Shown piece by piece: positions 22,659 to 31,299 of a stretch of 58,307 bases of DNA. The notes under the pieces were generated by a model, which did not search any database, was not told where the DNA came from, and saw only the letters and a program-made list of their open reading frames with translations. The position numbers and the translations under genes are program-made. This DNA is from an uncultured Flavobacteriales bacterium (lineage in GTDB: Bacteria; Bacteroidota; Bacteroidia; Flavobacteriales; Crocinitomicaceae). The number at the start of each line of letters is the position of its first letter. The first letter of the stretch is position 1. Where the stretch lies: positions 1 to 58,307 of the forward strand of contig CAMLDR010000003.1 in assembly GCA_946478775.1 (NCBI GenBank), read 5' to 3'.

Positions 22659-24362
22659 TTATTCCTTCACGAATCTTTCGCGGTAAATCGTTCCTTCCTT
22701 GGAAGTTACTTCAATGATATAAGCACTTTGATCTAATTTGCCTACTCCAATCGTGATGGTTTCGGATGCACGTTCACTCGCTTTTTGCGAAAGCACCAGG
22801 TTTCCTTTCAGGTCGTAAACAGATACGCTTTGAATTGTTTCTTCATCTAAGGAAACATTCACGAAATCATTTGCCGGATTCGGCGCCAATGTGATTTCTG
22901 GATTATTTACAGCAAGTGCAGGAGCAACGCTTTGGCAAAGAACACCTTGCTGCAGTGGACGCGGAATCGGATTTGACGGATAAGTTGCCGGGTACATTGC
23001 AAGCGGATTAAAGTTTCCGGTTCCTACTAAAATAGGATTGGTAGTAACCGTGCTCACAGGAACCTGTTTTTCACACTTCGAAGGTTTAAAAAGGGACGAA
23101 ACGTTGAGGTCAAAACCTCCGTTAAGCGTATTTTGATTCACCAGGTAAGTACGATTTGAAGAAATGTTGTAAGTGATCATGTCCGGAGTATTGATGAAAA
23201 CAGAATTTCCGTTTTCTTCATAATAACTTGGTGATAGTGGCGAATTGTTCCCTGATTGGTAGACTTTCGCAGCAAGAAAGGCCAGGTCATCCCGCATCGT
23301 TATCTGGAAAGGGGTAAGCTGCTGCGGCAAAGCTCCTCCCGGAGCACTTAAGTAACCTCCCACTACAATGTAATTATCACGTGATTGCTGCAAACGGAAA
23401 CCGTTTTGGTCCACACCGCTTCCAATGGGGTAGGTGGTGATTTGGTGACGGGTCCACGGTGTAAGGAACGCTCCGGTAAGCGGATCACAGATTGCTATCT
23501 GGAATTGGTGAATAACGCTGTTGTTTGCCAATAGGTAAACTGCATCCCGTGGTCCGTTGTACATCACCGATGATCCTGCAAAACGAGAATTGGTATTGTC
23601 AATAATATTGGAAAATGTCACACTTCCCGTATAATCGGTTCCCATTGTAATGAGATTTTGTTCACCTGAAGCAGGAGCGTTGCACGATCCGGATATGAAA
23701 TAACCTGATCCGGGTACTTCCGTAATGTTTTCCAGCATATCATAATCCCAGATACTCGTTGCCGGAAGGTCCATTTCAATCGGAGGATAAAGGATGTTAT
23801 TGAAATTGTTGATGTCCAGGCCGAGTACAAATCCGAATTTCGGAATCGTAGCATAGTTGCTCGCTGCAAGCGTTCCAACAATTTCGGTTCCGACTACGGT
23901 CACCTGACCCGCCGGTTCGGAGCAAATAACCTGGTGAGGGACCATCGAGTTGCCGTTGAAAGTATATTCAAGCGAACTTTGAACCGGAGCACCGGTCATA
24001 AAGTCCACTTCAGCAACGATCATTTTGTAAGGGGTCCCACCGGTTGTCACGGCAGTCATCCCGGCTAGAATAATCGTGTTGGTGGATTCCCTGATCGTAA
24101 AATCCATCAGGTAAACAGCATCCGGGTAATCGACATAATAAGTGTTCATACCTCCGCCGGCAATGTTGGAGACTTTAAAAGTGGGAGTGAGCAATCCTGT
24201 TCCGGGATTGGTTTCGGTGTAACCGCTGATCACAAAGTCCTGAAAGGTTTCAACTGACAGATTCTGATTGAGCCAGCTTCCGTTTGTAACTTCCAGAATT
24301 CTCTGGGAATTACCAAAATAAGGCGCAAGAAGGAGCGCCACTGTAAATAGTGTTGTCTTCAT
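22659..24362 (-). CDS. T9SS type A cargo, large secreted protein
   Basis: A 567-residue exported protein with signal peptide (MKTTLFTVALLLAPYFGNSQ). The body is a series of beta-strand-rich repeats without recognisable catalytic motifs, containing FVISGYTETNPGTG, IILAGMTAVTTGG, VVGGYLSAPGG, of the kind seen in propeller-like surface proteins. The last ~80 residues are a type A sorting domain (ITLAPNPANDFVNV, VYDLKGNLVLSQ, YIIEVTSKEGTIY). It is followed by a strong GNRA-capped terminator. Function unknown, probably surface-attached. Confidence 0.85.
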   Translation of the reverse strand: MKTTLFTVALLLAPYFGNSQRILEVTNGSWLNQNLSVETFQDFVISGYTETNPGTGLLTPTFKVSNIAGGGMNTYYVDYPDAVYLMDFTIRESTNTIILAGMTAVTTGGTPYKMIVAEVDFMTGAPVQSSLEYTFNGNSMVPHQVICSEPAGQVTVVGTEIVGTLAASNYATIPKFGFVLGLDINNFNNILYPPIEMDLPATSIWDYDMLENITEVPGSGYFISGSCNAPASGEQNLITMGTDYTGSVTFSNIIDNTNSRFAGSSVMYNGPRDAVYLLANNSVIHQFQIAICDPLTGAFLTPWTRHQITTYPIGSGVDQNGFRLQQSRDNYIVVGGYLSAPGGALPQQLTPFQITMRDDLAFLAAKVYQSGNNSPLSPSYYEENGNSVFINTPDMITYNISSNRTYLVNQNTLNGGFDLNVSSLFKPSKCEKQVPVSTVTTNPILVGTGNFNPLAMYPATYPSNPIPRPLQQGVLCQSVAPALAVNNPEITLAPNPANDFVNVSLDEETIQSVSVYDLKGNLVLSQKASERASETITIGVGKLDQSAYIIEVTSKEGTIYRERFVKE

Positions 24363-24703
24363 AATAACAGTGAATAATAGTTAATGAAAGGAAGTTAAGT
24401 CTTTAAAGATCAACGCCCAAATGGGAAAATGTTAAATGTGGTTTTCCACAGGAAAATAGCACAAAAGGAATACGAAAAGTTAGATTCCTTAATTTTTTGT
24501 GATAAAAGTTACATTTTATAACTAAAAAAAGCCTTTAAAAGAAGACTTCGGCTGCTCGATCAAGTAATTAAGAACGGAGTATCCATAGACATTTTTTATA
24601 CCAAAGACCGGAAGGAGGTGGTTTTGTGACAAAGCGGGAGATTTTTTTTGATTGAGTGGGATGGGAAATGATTGGCATAGCATACTAGTTTTAAACAATC
24701 TCG
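24363..24703. other. intergenic region without a supported gene
   Basis: An AT-rich 341-bp stretch between divergent genes. It contains a short inverted repeat GTGGTTTTCCAC (24438-24449) that could be an operator, and a GC-richer patch around 24540-24560. No ORF, RNA gene or repeat shared with the rest of the window was recognised. Confidence 0.5.
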
Positions 24704-24711
24704 TATCTTCG
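24704..24711 (+). promoter_or_regulatory. -7 box very close to the aspartyl-protease start codon
   Basis: TATCTTCG matches TAnnTTTG except for one base (a TTCG variant). It ends 5 nt before the ATG at 24716, which would place the transcript start at or next to the start codon. Confidence 0.4.
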
Positions 24712-24715
24712 CCCC

Positions 24716-25963
24716 ATGAGAAAAATCACACTCCTTTCCTTACTACTTGTTTTTTTGACTGCCGGCTGCTCTTCCCTGAAGCAGTTTCGTTATATGTCAA
24801 AGGCAGAAGCACCGAAAGGAGGTTTCCGTACAGAAATTCCTTTTGAACTGAAAAACGATTTGATCATCCTGCATGTAAAACTCAATGATTCGGAGAAAGA
24901 ATACGAGTTTCTGCTTGATTCGGGAGCACCTGCTTCCGTCATTTTCACAGATGCTTTGAACGATTCAAAAGCACAAACGGTGATGGCAGACGATGTGTCG
25001 GATTCCCAGGGAAACAGGGTAGAAAGCAATTATGTAATGCTCAATATGAAAATTGGGAACCTGCAGTTTAAGGACATTTTTACTGCTTATTCCGCACAGC
25101 CCAGTGAATTTATCACCTGTATTGCGCGCGACGGGATCATTGGAGCAAACTTAATGCAGACAGCCAATTGGCAGATCGACTTCGAAAATAAAAAGGTGAT
25201 TATCTCGGACCGGAAAAAGGCTTCCTTGCCCGACCTGAAGGACTACCAAAAGGTTTCCTTTACCAAACGTTCCCCTTTTGGCGCGATGCCGTGGCTGAAT
25301 GTCCTTCCCGGGTTAACGCTCAATCTGAGGATAAACGGGAAGTTGATCAAAGACGTGTTGGTGGACCTGGGATCAAGCGGTGAACTGTCTCTCCCTAAAA
25401 ACAAGCGAACGGATGAAATCTTCCAAAACGACTCCAGCCAGGTTTTACTGGGATATGCATCCTTTGGCTTATTTGGCGGACACATGGATACCACTCACTA
25501 TTACCCCAATTCAACCATCTCCGTGGAGAAACTGAAGTTTAATACGCATAAGATTGACATCGGCAAGAACAATAATTTGCTTTTGGGCACCAATATTTTC
25601 TCCGATTACACTCTGTTCATCGACTTCCGCAAAAAGGACCTCTACCTGAAAAAGACCGTTCCTGTTGAAAAGGAATATGCTGATAAAAAGCGCTTCGGAT
25701 GTTACCTGGCATATGATTCAAAAACCAAAGTTTGCACCATCGGAAGTATCTTCGAAGGCTCTTCCGCTGCGCGTGCAGGCTTGCAGTTAAACGATACCAT
25801 TTTAGAAGTTAACAACACAAAACTACCGGTTTTTGCAGATTACTGCTCCTTCAAAGAATGGCACACAAAGCTTCACCTGGAAAATGAAGTCATGATCATC
25901 AGAACACACCGGAAAGAGGAAACTGTCCGGTTGGAGAAGACAATTGTTCCGGCGACACGCTGA
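24716..25963 (+). CDS. lipoprotein with retropepsin-like aspartyl protease and PDZ domains
   Basis: A 415-residue lipoprotein (MRKITLLSLLLVFLTAGC; lipobox TAGC). Two aspartyl-protease-like units follow: FLLDSGAPASVIF near residue 65 with the DSG catalytic motif, and DVLVDLGSSGELSLP near 218, where DLG replaces DSG/DTG. A PDZ domain occupies about residues 325-410 (RFGCYLAYDS ... IFEGSSAARAGLQLNDTILEVNN). This aspartyl protease-PDZ architecture is frequent in Bacteroidota; activity needs two Asp, either from both halves or from a dimer. Single transcription unit. Confidence 0.9.
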   Translation: MRKITLLSLLLVFLTAGCSSLKQFRYMSKAEAPKGGFRTEIPFELKNDLIILHVKLNDSEKEYEFLLDSGAPASVIFTDALNDSKAQTVMADDVSDSQGNRVESNYVMLNMKIGNLQFKDIFTAYSAQPSEFITCIARDGIIGANLMQTANWQIDFENKKVIISDRKKASLPDLKDYQKVSFTKRSPFGAMPWLNVLPGLTLNLRINGKLIKDVLVDLGSSGELSLPKNKRTDEIFQNDSSQVLLGYASFGLFGGHMDTTHYYPNSTISVEKLKFNTHKIDIGKNNNLLLGTNIFSDYTLFIDFRKKDLYLKKTVPVEKEYADKKRFGCYLAYDSKTKVCTIGSIFEGSSAARAGLQLNDTILEVNNTKLPVFADYCSFKEWHTKLHLENEVMIIRTHRKEETVRLEKTIVPATR

Positions 25964-26007
25964 GTAAGGATTCTTAATGGGTTTTTTAAACCAACAACAA
26001 AAAACGA

Positions 26008-26931
26008 TTAGTCCTTTAAGAAGTAAAAGGTTTGGGAGATACCGTTCTGCCCGGTTAATTCCAAAAAATAACTTCCGGGTGACAATCTGGAAACAACCAA
26101 TTCCAATTTGTTTTCCTGTATTACATTTGGTATTTCGACAATTGTTCCTGCGGCTGAATAAACCTGATACTCCAATAGAGGGAACTCGGTAGTAATATGC
26201 AGTCGGTCATTAGCGGGGTTGGGATATGCAATGACTGCATTTAGTTCATTTGTTTCGAGACCGAGACTTGATGGGCAGTTTTCCATGGTATAAGTATATT
26301 GTGCGGAGAGACCTGCTGTAAGAAAAAAGCCATAGTAGGAACACAAATATTGATTTATTTCGAATGAACGGGAATATGGGCGAAATAAACCCTGAAGACT
26401 GCCTATCTTCTCAACAATTATGTCCGAATTTGAAAGGTAGAAGTGTTTCAGCATGACTCCGTAAACCTCTTCCATCGTTATGCTGTCAACGGTTACAGGA
26501 TGTGAAGGTCCAGATCCAAGGTCATCTGCGTATGCCGTATCACCAACCTCAAGCGAAAAATCATAAAGCAGGTAATAAACACCTGTATCTGCTTGAAAAT
26601 TAAAATTAAAAGGTCTATCATTAGACACAAAGCTAAAATACACTTTATCAGCTGTAGAATAGCAATTTCCAAGCCAAGCTCCGTTGTCGAACAAGATCAT
26701 CAACGTATCTGAATCTGGAGAGGAAATAGCTTCAAATTGGTCCAGATGTGAGAACCACGTATAACCAAAGGGTTCAATCTCTATCCAACTAGATTCAACC
26801 TGCCAGGCTCCATAATCATTCGGAAAGGCAGTCTCTTCCTGTGCAGAAACCGATACCGGATACCATAATAGGACAGCCACAATGAGCCGCAAATAAATCC
26901 GGGACACAAATAAAGTGTGGTGGTGTTTCAT
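26008..26931 (-). CDS. T9SS type A cargo, secreted
   Basis: A 307-residue exported protein. I start it at 26931 (MKHHHTLFVSRIYLRLIVAVLLWYPVSVSAQ), which gives a signal peptide ending in SAQ; a longer frame to 27069 would add 46 residues with no signal and would overlap the hairpin at 27059. The mature part is rich in aromatic residues (FGYTWFSHLDQ, YYLLYDFSLEVGDTAYADD), typical of beta-sandwich secreted proteins. The C-terminal ~75 residues are a type A sorting domain (AVIAYPNPANDRLHI, YQVYSAAGTIVE, GSYFLELTGQNG). Function unknown. Confidence 0.83.
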   Translation of the reverse strand: MKHHHTLFVSRIYLRLIVAVLLWYPVSVSAQEETAFPNDYGAWQVESSWIEIEPFGYTWFSHLDQFEAISSPDSDTLMILFDNGAWLGNCYSTADKVYFSFVSNDRPFNFNFQADTGVYYLLYDFSLEVGDTAYADDLGSGPSHPVTVDSITMEEVYGVMLKHFYLSNSDIIVEKIGSLQGLFRPYSRSFEINQYLCSYYGFFLTAGLSAQYTYTMENCPSSLGLETNELNAVIAYPNPANDRLHITTEFPLLEYQVYSAAGTIVEIPNVIQENKLELVVSRLSPGSYFLELTGQNGISQTFYFLKD

Positions 26932-27058
26932 AAGCAGGAGTTTTATTGGATCAATAGTAACAAAAAACACCGGATATATTGAACCGGGAAAATAGTTGGT
27001 TACTACCGATTGATCAATGTGGTATTTGGTTACCTTGTTTCTCATTCTATAAATGAAA

Positions 27059-27086
27059 AAGGGAAACAACTTACGTTATTTCCCTT
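27059..27086. terminator. GNRA-capped hairpin, same family as at 22568
   Basis: Minus strand: AAGGGAAA / TTTCCCTT stem enclosing TAACGTAAGTTGT (plus-strand 27066-27078) with a GTAA tetraloop. No gene ends here on the minus strand and the nearest plus-strand gene starts downstream, so it may be an orphaned or relocated copy. A degenerate cousin, GGAAGACAGTTGTTTTCC, is at 27208-27225. The 407-bp gap 26932-27338 holds these hairpins and the promoter at 27285. Confidence 0.55.
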
Positions 27087-27284
27087 ATGGTGTGCGCATA
27101 TCTCAAAAAAGATAATCTTGCCGGTTTCCTAATGGCCTTTACATAGATTAGTGATGATGTAAGTAGCCGAGTGAATTGATTGAATAGCGATAGCAAAAGC
27201 AGGAAAAGGAAGACAGTTGTTTTCCTTTTTTTAATTGGAAAAGAGCCATTCATGAAAGAAAACAGCTGTTAATGAACTTTTCAG

Positions 27285-27313
27285 TTTGAACTAAACGTGT
27301 TTTTCTATGTTTG
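27285..27313 (+). promoter_or_regulatory. promoter of the metalloprotease gene
   Basis: TTTG (27285-27288), 17-nt spacer, TATGTTTG (27306-27313): a consensus -33/-7 pair. The leader to the ATG at 27339 is about 20 nt. Confidence 0.65.
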
Positions 27314-27338
27314 ATTCGAAACTTATAAATTATTCACG

Positions 27339-29144
27339 ATGAAACAATTAACACTCTTAAGCGGTCTGCGACTTCTTTTTCTAACTGGTATTCCGTTCCT
27401 AATGACGCAAAAGGCTCTTTCACAGACTCCTTGTTTCAATCCATCTGTTATCAAGCAGGTAAAGGTCAATATTCATTACGTCCTCAAGACGGATGGAACC
27501 GGAAATTTTGCCGAAACAAGTGATGGATGGGGGAACTCTAATTACACAGGGTTCGATTATGCCGAAGATTTGGTCGATTCCAGTAACGCAGAATTAGCTG
27601 TAAACCCGGGAATTGTCGGAGCGATGCAGATACCCGGTTTTAATTATACGGTTACCGACTTTGGTTTCCGTTTCGTACTGGCGGGTGTTTATTTTCACAA
27701 GGATGATGCCGTGTATAACTATTATGATGTGAATTACAATGGCTCATCCAGCGGTAGTTTGTTCAACTGGACGTATAATAGCTGGTTGGTAAATCCGGCA
27801 ACAGAGATGAATTACTTTATTTTTTCAGCACCATCAAAGCCAACGATGCAGTTGGTAGGAATAGCATCTCCGATACCAGGTGCGCTTCAAGCCAAACAAT
27901 TCAACAATTGGTATTCCTACAAATACGGAGCATGGGGACAAACACCTGCCCAGATTCATCGATTTGAAGAACGAACATTTACACATGAATTGGGTCATTT
28001 ATTAGGACTGCATCACGCATGGGAGCTAAATGATCTTTGCGATGATACGAAGCCAAATCCGAACTGCTGGCAGTTTGAGACTGAACTGACTTTACCTTGT
28101 GATTCGTGTGGTTGCTGGGAAAACATCACCAACAATTTAATGGACTATAACGGATATGATAATTATGCGCTTTCGCCACAGCAAATACAGCGTGTCAGAA
28201 ATCAATTGAACGGAACACGAGCGAATTATGTACAACAATGCTCTAATTGCGATGCAGCACAGGCCAACCTGTATTTGGCTCCAACTCAATGTTTACCGGT
28301 TCGGTTAGACGGAACTGCCTCGGATAATGAAGACAATCACTTCCTTGAAATCGTCGAAGTAGATGCTACAAACAATATGGTTTCGGGCACCTATTATTCT
28401 TCCTGGTTTGCCGGAGAAATCAATCAGATAGCAGATCTGGGACAATACACAGGCTACAATTTCATTTACGGCAAGCGTTACCGAATCAAATTAGCGGTTC
28501 AAAATATGAATCCTGCGGGTGGTTTTTGCACTCCGTGGGATGAAACTCCCATGCAGTATGTTACCATAGAATCAGGGAGCACTTGTTGTGCAGCGAGTCT
28601 GCAACTCCACACATTGTATGATATTAACCACGAGTGTATTGACCATTTCGAAGCAGCCTGTAACTGTCCGTCGGAAAGTATCGATGAAGTAGTTTTCCAG
28701 ATCATGAACACAACGTATACGGATGACGAATACACGTATGTATACTATCCGGGTGCGGGAACGCCTTTTGCCGGAACGGTTTATGCGACGTTCCATTTTA
28801 ACGATGGATCTACATCAGCCATTCATAAGACCTATCAGAAATGCGAGATTGTAACACCACCACTTGACCCGGGTGGATATAGTTCTTTTGAAATTACTGA
28901 AAACGAAGGCGTAAAAGTATTCCCAAACCCTAGTACGGGAGTTTTCACGATTCAAAACAATAGCCCATTTACCCAAAGCATCCGTGTGTTATCCCTTGAT
29001 GGAAGAGTGATTTACGAATTGCAGGTAGATACAGATGCTTCTTCGGTGATCGATTTGTCGGAATCAGCGAATGGTACTTATATCGTTGATTATTCCAGGG
29101 AAAATGAAACAATCCGTCAGCAAAAAATAGTTATACAGAAATAG
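27339..29144 (+). CDS. secreted zinc metalloprotease (pappalysin/M43-like), T9SS type A cargo
   Basis: A 601-residue exported protease. After a signal peptide (ends ...QKALSQ) the zinc motif HExxHxxGxxH appears as HELGHLLGLHHAW near residue 214, and the Met-turn NLMDYNGYDNYALSPQQ near 266; both, with the Cys-containing insert DLCDDTKPNPNCW between them, fit the metzincin pappalysin/M43 group. The middle and C-terminal part contains paired Cys (CDSCGCW, CNCPS). A type A sorting domain ends the protein (VKVFPNPSTGVFTI, RVLSLDGRVIYE, GTYIVDYS). Probably a secreted peptide-hydrolysing enzyme. Confidence 0.9.
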   Translation: MKQLTLLSGLRLLFLTGIPFLMTQKALSQTPCFNPSVIKQVKVNIHYVLKTDGTGNFAETSDGWGNSNYTGFDYAEDLVDSSNAELAVNPGIVGAMQIPGFNYTVTDFGFRFVLAGVYFHKDDAVYNYYDVNYNGSSSGSLFNWTYNSWLVNPATEMNYFIFSAPSKPTMQLVGIASPIPGALQAKQFNNWYSYKYGAWGQTPAQIHRFEERTFTHELGHLLGLHHAWELNDLCDDTKPNPNCWQFETELTLPCDSCGCWENITNNLMDYNGYDNYALSPQQIQRVRNQLNGTRANYVQQCSNCDAAQANLYLAPTQCLPVRLDGTASDNEDNHFLEIVEVDATNNMVSGTYYSSWFAGEINQIADLGQYTGYNFIYGKRYRIKLAVQNMNPAGGFCTPWDETPMQYVTIESGSTCCAASLQLHTLYDINHECIDHFEAACNCPSESIDEVVFQIMNTTYTDDEYTYVYYPGAGTPFAGTVYATFHFNDGSTSAIHKTYQKCEIVTPPLDPGGYSSFEITENEGVKVFPNPSTGVFTIQNNSPFTQSIRVLSLDGRVIYELQVDTDASSVIDLSESANGTYIVDYSRENETIRQQKIVIQK

Positions 29145-29193
29145 AAACGCGCACTGGAAAAGAAATTTTCGGGTAGGGTTGAATTGTATTTTA

Positions 29194-29228
29194 CGAATGG
29201 TCGGAAGAAAATTTCTTCCGACCATTCG
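29194..29228. repeat. perfect 17-bp inverted repeat with one central base
   Basis: CGAATGGTCGGAAGAAA (29194-29210), A, TTTCTTCCGACCATTCG (29212-29228). It lies 50 bp after the metalloprotease stop. As RNA the innermost pairs would open to form a loop; there is no T-run on the plus strand right after it. It could be a transcript-end stabiliser, a protein-binding site or a repeat relic. The rest of 29145-29461 holds only the palindrome at 29410 and a possible tRNA promoter. Confidence 0.8.
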
Positions 29229-29369
29229 CGCTTAAAATGCCCTGTGTCGAATAGTAGCATGAAGATTACTAGTTAATATAAGAAATTAGGATGAGAAATT
29301 CAACGATGGACATTCAATAATCTTGCAGAGGAATTTCAATGGAGGGAAATAACGAAACTATAAAAACAC

Positions 29370-29377
29370 TATATTCG
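29370..29377 (+). promoter_or_regulatory. possible tRNA-Leu promoter -7 box
   Basis: TATATTCG, a TTCG variant of the -7 consensus, 84 nt before the tRNA. No clear -33 box. Confidence 0.3.
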
Positions 29378-29409
29378 CAAGCGATTAAAGGCAATACCGC
29401 GCTGTGGTG

Positions 29410-29429
29410 ATCCCGATAGCTATCGGGAT
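29410..29429. repeat. interspersed palindrome ATCCCGATAGCTATCGGGAT
   Basis: A perfect 20-bp palindrome, the fullest member of the family also seen at 1783, 3941 and 4054 in this window. It sits 32 bp upstream of tRNA-Leu. Confidence 0.75.
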
Positions 29430-29461
29430 GTTAGACAAGCGAAGAATACAAAATAATAACC

Positions 29462-29544
29462 GCGCATGTGGTGAAATTGGTAGACACGCCATCTTGAGGG
29501 GGTGGTTTCCTATGGATGTGCTGGTTCGAGTCCAGTCATGCGCA
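29462..29544 (+). tRNA. tRNA-Leu, anticodon GAG
   Basis: Acceptor stem GCGCATG (29462-29468) pairs perfectly with CATGCGC (29537-29543), discriminator A. The D arm contains GTGAAATTGGTAGACAC; the anticodon arm is CCATC-TTGAGGG-GGTGG, giving anticodon GAG; a long class II variable arm (about 15 nt) precedes the T arm with TTCGAGT. CCA is not encoded. The class II structure and anticodon both indicate leucine (CUC/CUU codons). Confidence 0.95.
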
Positions 29545-29545
29545 C

Positions 29546-29580
29546 AAAAAAAATCCAGCATTTCTGTTGGATTTTTTTTA
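29546..29580 (+). terminator. terminator of tRNA-Leu
   Basis: Stem AAATCCAGCA (29551-29560) / TGTTGGATTT with loop TTTC, preceded by an A-run and followed by a T-run. It starts within a few bases of the mature tRNA 3' end. Confidence 0.88.
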
Positions 29581-29721
29581 TTTAGTATCGTGAACTAACC
29601 TCTGTTATTAAGATTACTTTTTCCATATGTTCTTTTTTGTACTGCAAATTTCAGATATGCTTATCTTGCATAGCAATACAAATTCAGGATACTTGTATAC
29701 TTATCCAAGTTTAACAATCAT

Positions 29722-29749
29722 TTTGTAAAGTTTGTTTTTTGTAACTTTG
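29722..29749 (+). promoter_or_regulatory. AraC-gene promoter, leaderless geometry
   Basis: TTTG (29722-29725), 16-nt spacer, TAACTTTG (29742-29749). The -7 box is a perfect TAnnTTTG match and ends only 4 nt before the ATG at 29754. Confidence 0.55.
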
Positions 29750-29753
29750 TCTA

Positions 29754-30632
29754 ATGGAAAAGGAGAATATTCGTTCGGTCTCAGAGTTCAACAATGAATT
29801 AAAGTTAAAAGGCTTTAATGCTTTCCAAATAGAAAGTGATGGCAATGCTACTAAGGTTTATAGCCGGAAAGATTTTTACAAGATTTGTCTGACAACTGGG
29901 AAAAGTAAAATTCATTATGCCGATAGAACTTTCGAACAGGAAGGCACCATTCTTTTCTTCGGAAATCCGCACATTCCATATTCCTGGGAAACAATATCCA
30001 CAACTTATGTGGGATATACCATTTTGTTTTCGGAAGAATTTTTTCAGAAATCAGAACGTTCCGAAAGCCTTTTGCAATCGTCCTTTTTTAAAATTGGCGG
30101 CACTCCTGTGTTGAAAATAACAGAAGAACAAAGAGAGTTCCTCAATACAATTTTCCAAAAAATGATCGATGAACAAAAGAGCGATTATCAATTCAAAGAT
30201 GAGCTCATACGTAATTACATCAGTCTGATCGTTCATGAATCGTTAAAGCTGGAACCGGCAGAAAACTACACTCGAAGTAACAATGCCGCTTCACGGATTA
30301 CAAACGTTTTTCTCGAACTTCTGGAAAGACAATTCCCTATTGAAACCAGTGAAAAACCACTGGAATTAAAAACAGCGCAGGATTACGCCAGGGAACTCAA
30401 TTTACATGTCAATTACCTGAACCGCGCAGTGAAAGAAGTTACAGGTAAATCGACAACTACCCACATCACAGAACGCATTGTAGCCGAAGCCAAAGCGATG
30501 TTGCTCCACACTGATTGGAACGTATCGGAAATAGCCTACGCACTTGGGTTTGAATCACCATCCTATTTTAATAACTACTTCAAGAAAAATACAGGCACCA
30601 ATCCTAAGAAGATCCGGCTAGACATAGTTTGA
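29754..30632 (+). CDS. AraC family transcriptional regulator
   Basis: A 292-residue regulator with an N-terminal sensory domain (about residues 1-160, cupin-like, with FFGNPHIPYSW) and a C-terminal AraC double helix-turn-helix (about 195-290). The DNA-binding signature is clear: LNLHVNYLNRAVKEVTGKSTTTHI for the first helix pair and NVSEIAYALGFESPSYFNNYFKK for the second. No membrane segment. It is followed in the same direction by an acetyltransferase and a hydrolase gene, which are its likely targets. Confidence 0.93.
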   Translation: MEKENIRSVSEFNNELKLKGFNAFQIESDGNATKVYSRKDFYKICLTTGKSKIHYADRTFEQEGTILFFGNPHIPYSWETISTTYVGYTILFSEEFFQKSERSESLLQSSFFKIGGTPVLKITEEQREFLNTIFQKMIDEQKSDYQFKDELIRNYISLIVHESLKLEPAENYTRSNNAASRITNVFLELLERQFPIETSEKPLELKTAQDYARELNLHVNYLNRAVKEVTGKSTTTHITERIVAEAKAMLLHTDWNVSEIAYALGFESPSYFNNYFKKNTGTNPKKIRLDIV

Positions 30633-30716
30633 ATTTCGTAATTATCGGTTTGATTGTTGCTACCATTCAAAGGGGGCTTCCCCGTAACTTTGTATTCGTA
30701 ATTAAATGCAAGGAAT

Positions 30717-31286
30717 ATGGAGGACGCAACTATTTTCACAAAAGATCGATCAGGAGAAACGATTTGGCTGGACGATCCCGAATACCCTTTGCTATTCAAG
30801 GTTATACAAAAAGCCATTCGGACAACCGCAAAACTGAACAATCTGGTCACGGATGATTTACACGAGATCAATTCCGTCTTCAGTGAATTGATCGGCAAAA
30901 ATGTGGACGACACCTTTTTTCTAATTCCTCCTTTCTATTCAGATTTTGGAGAGAATATCAGCATCGGAAAAAATGTGTTTGTAAACCATGCCTGTACGTT
31001 TATGGATCGTGGAGGAATTACTTTAGAAGACAATGTACTCATCGGTCCGAAAGTAAACCTGATCACGACCAATCATCCGGTAAATCCTGCTGAACGAAGG
31101 GCGACTGTTTCTCAGCCAATCATCATTAAAAAAGGTGCATGGATTGGTGTTGGCGCAACCATTTTGCCAGGAGTAACCATAGGCGAAAATTCCATTGTGG
31201 CTGCCGGAGCAGTGGTTTCTAAAGATGTTCCTGATAATACAATCGTTGGTGGAATTCCTGCCAAATTCATCAAATCAATAAACTAA
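30717..31286 (+). CDS. hexapeptide-repeat O-acetyltransferase (maltose/galactoside type)
   Basis: A 189-residue left-handed beta-helix acyltransferase of the LacA/Maa type, which acetylates sugars or similar hydroxyls with acetyl-CoA. The hexapeptide repeats run through ISIGKNVFVNHAC, ITLEDNVLIGPKV, IIIKKGAWIGVGATILPGVTIGENSIVAAGAVV; the catalytic His is in LITTNHPVNP near residue 121, and VGGIPAKFIK closes the CoA-side. The N-terminal helical region (about 1-55) is the typical Mac domain in shortened form. It lies between the AraC gene (84 bp before) and a hydrolase gene (13 bp after). Confidence 0.9.
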   Translation: MEDATIFTKDRSGETIWLDDPEYPLLFKVIQKAIRTTAKLNNLVTDDLHEINSVFSELIGKNVDDTFFLIPPFYSDFGENISIGKNVFVNHACTFMDRGGITLEDNVLIGPKVNLITTNHPVNPAERRATVSQPIIIKKGAWIGVGATILPGVTIGENSIVAAGAVVSKDVPDNTIVGGIPAKFIKSIN

Positions 31287-31299
31287 AAACGAGTTCATT

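Noticed and set aside
27202..27232. Plus-strand terminator GGAAAA...TTTTCC with T-run
   Set aside because: No plus-strand gene ends nearby; kept only as a degenerate relative of the GNRA hairpin family.
27071..27253. Minus-strand ORF of 60 codons with hydrophobic N-terminus
   Set aside because: It ends in the GNRA hairpin at 27059-27086 and overlaps degenerate hairpin sequence; no family, no promoter, and composition typical of AT-rich intergenic DNA.
29462..29544. tRNA-Leu as an integration site for a genomic island
   Set aside because: No integrase, no repeat of the tRNA 3' end and no foreign-looking gene block were seen on either side.
29404..29598. ORF of 64 codons over 29404-29598
   Set aside because: It is a reading frame through the palindrome, the tRNA-Leu gene and its terminator.
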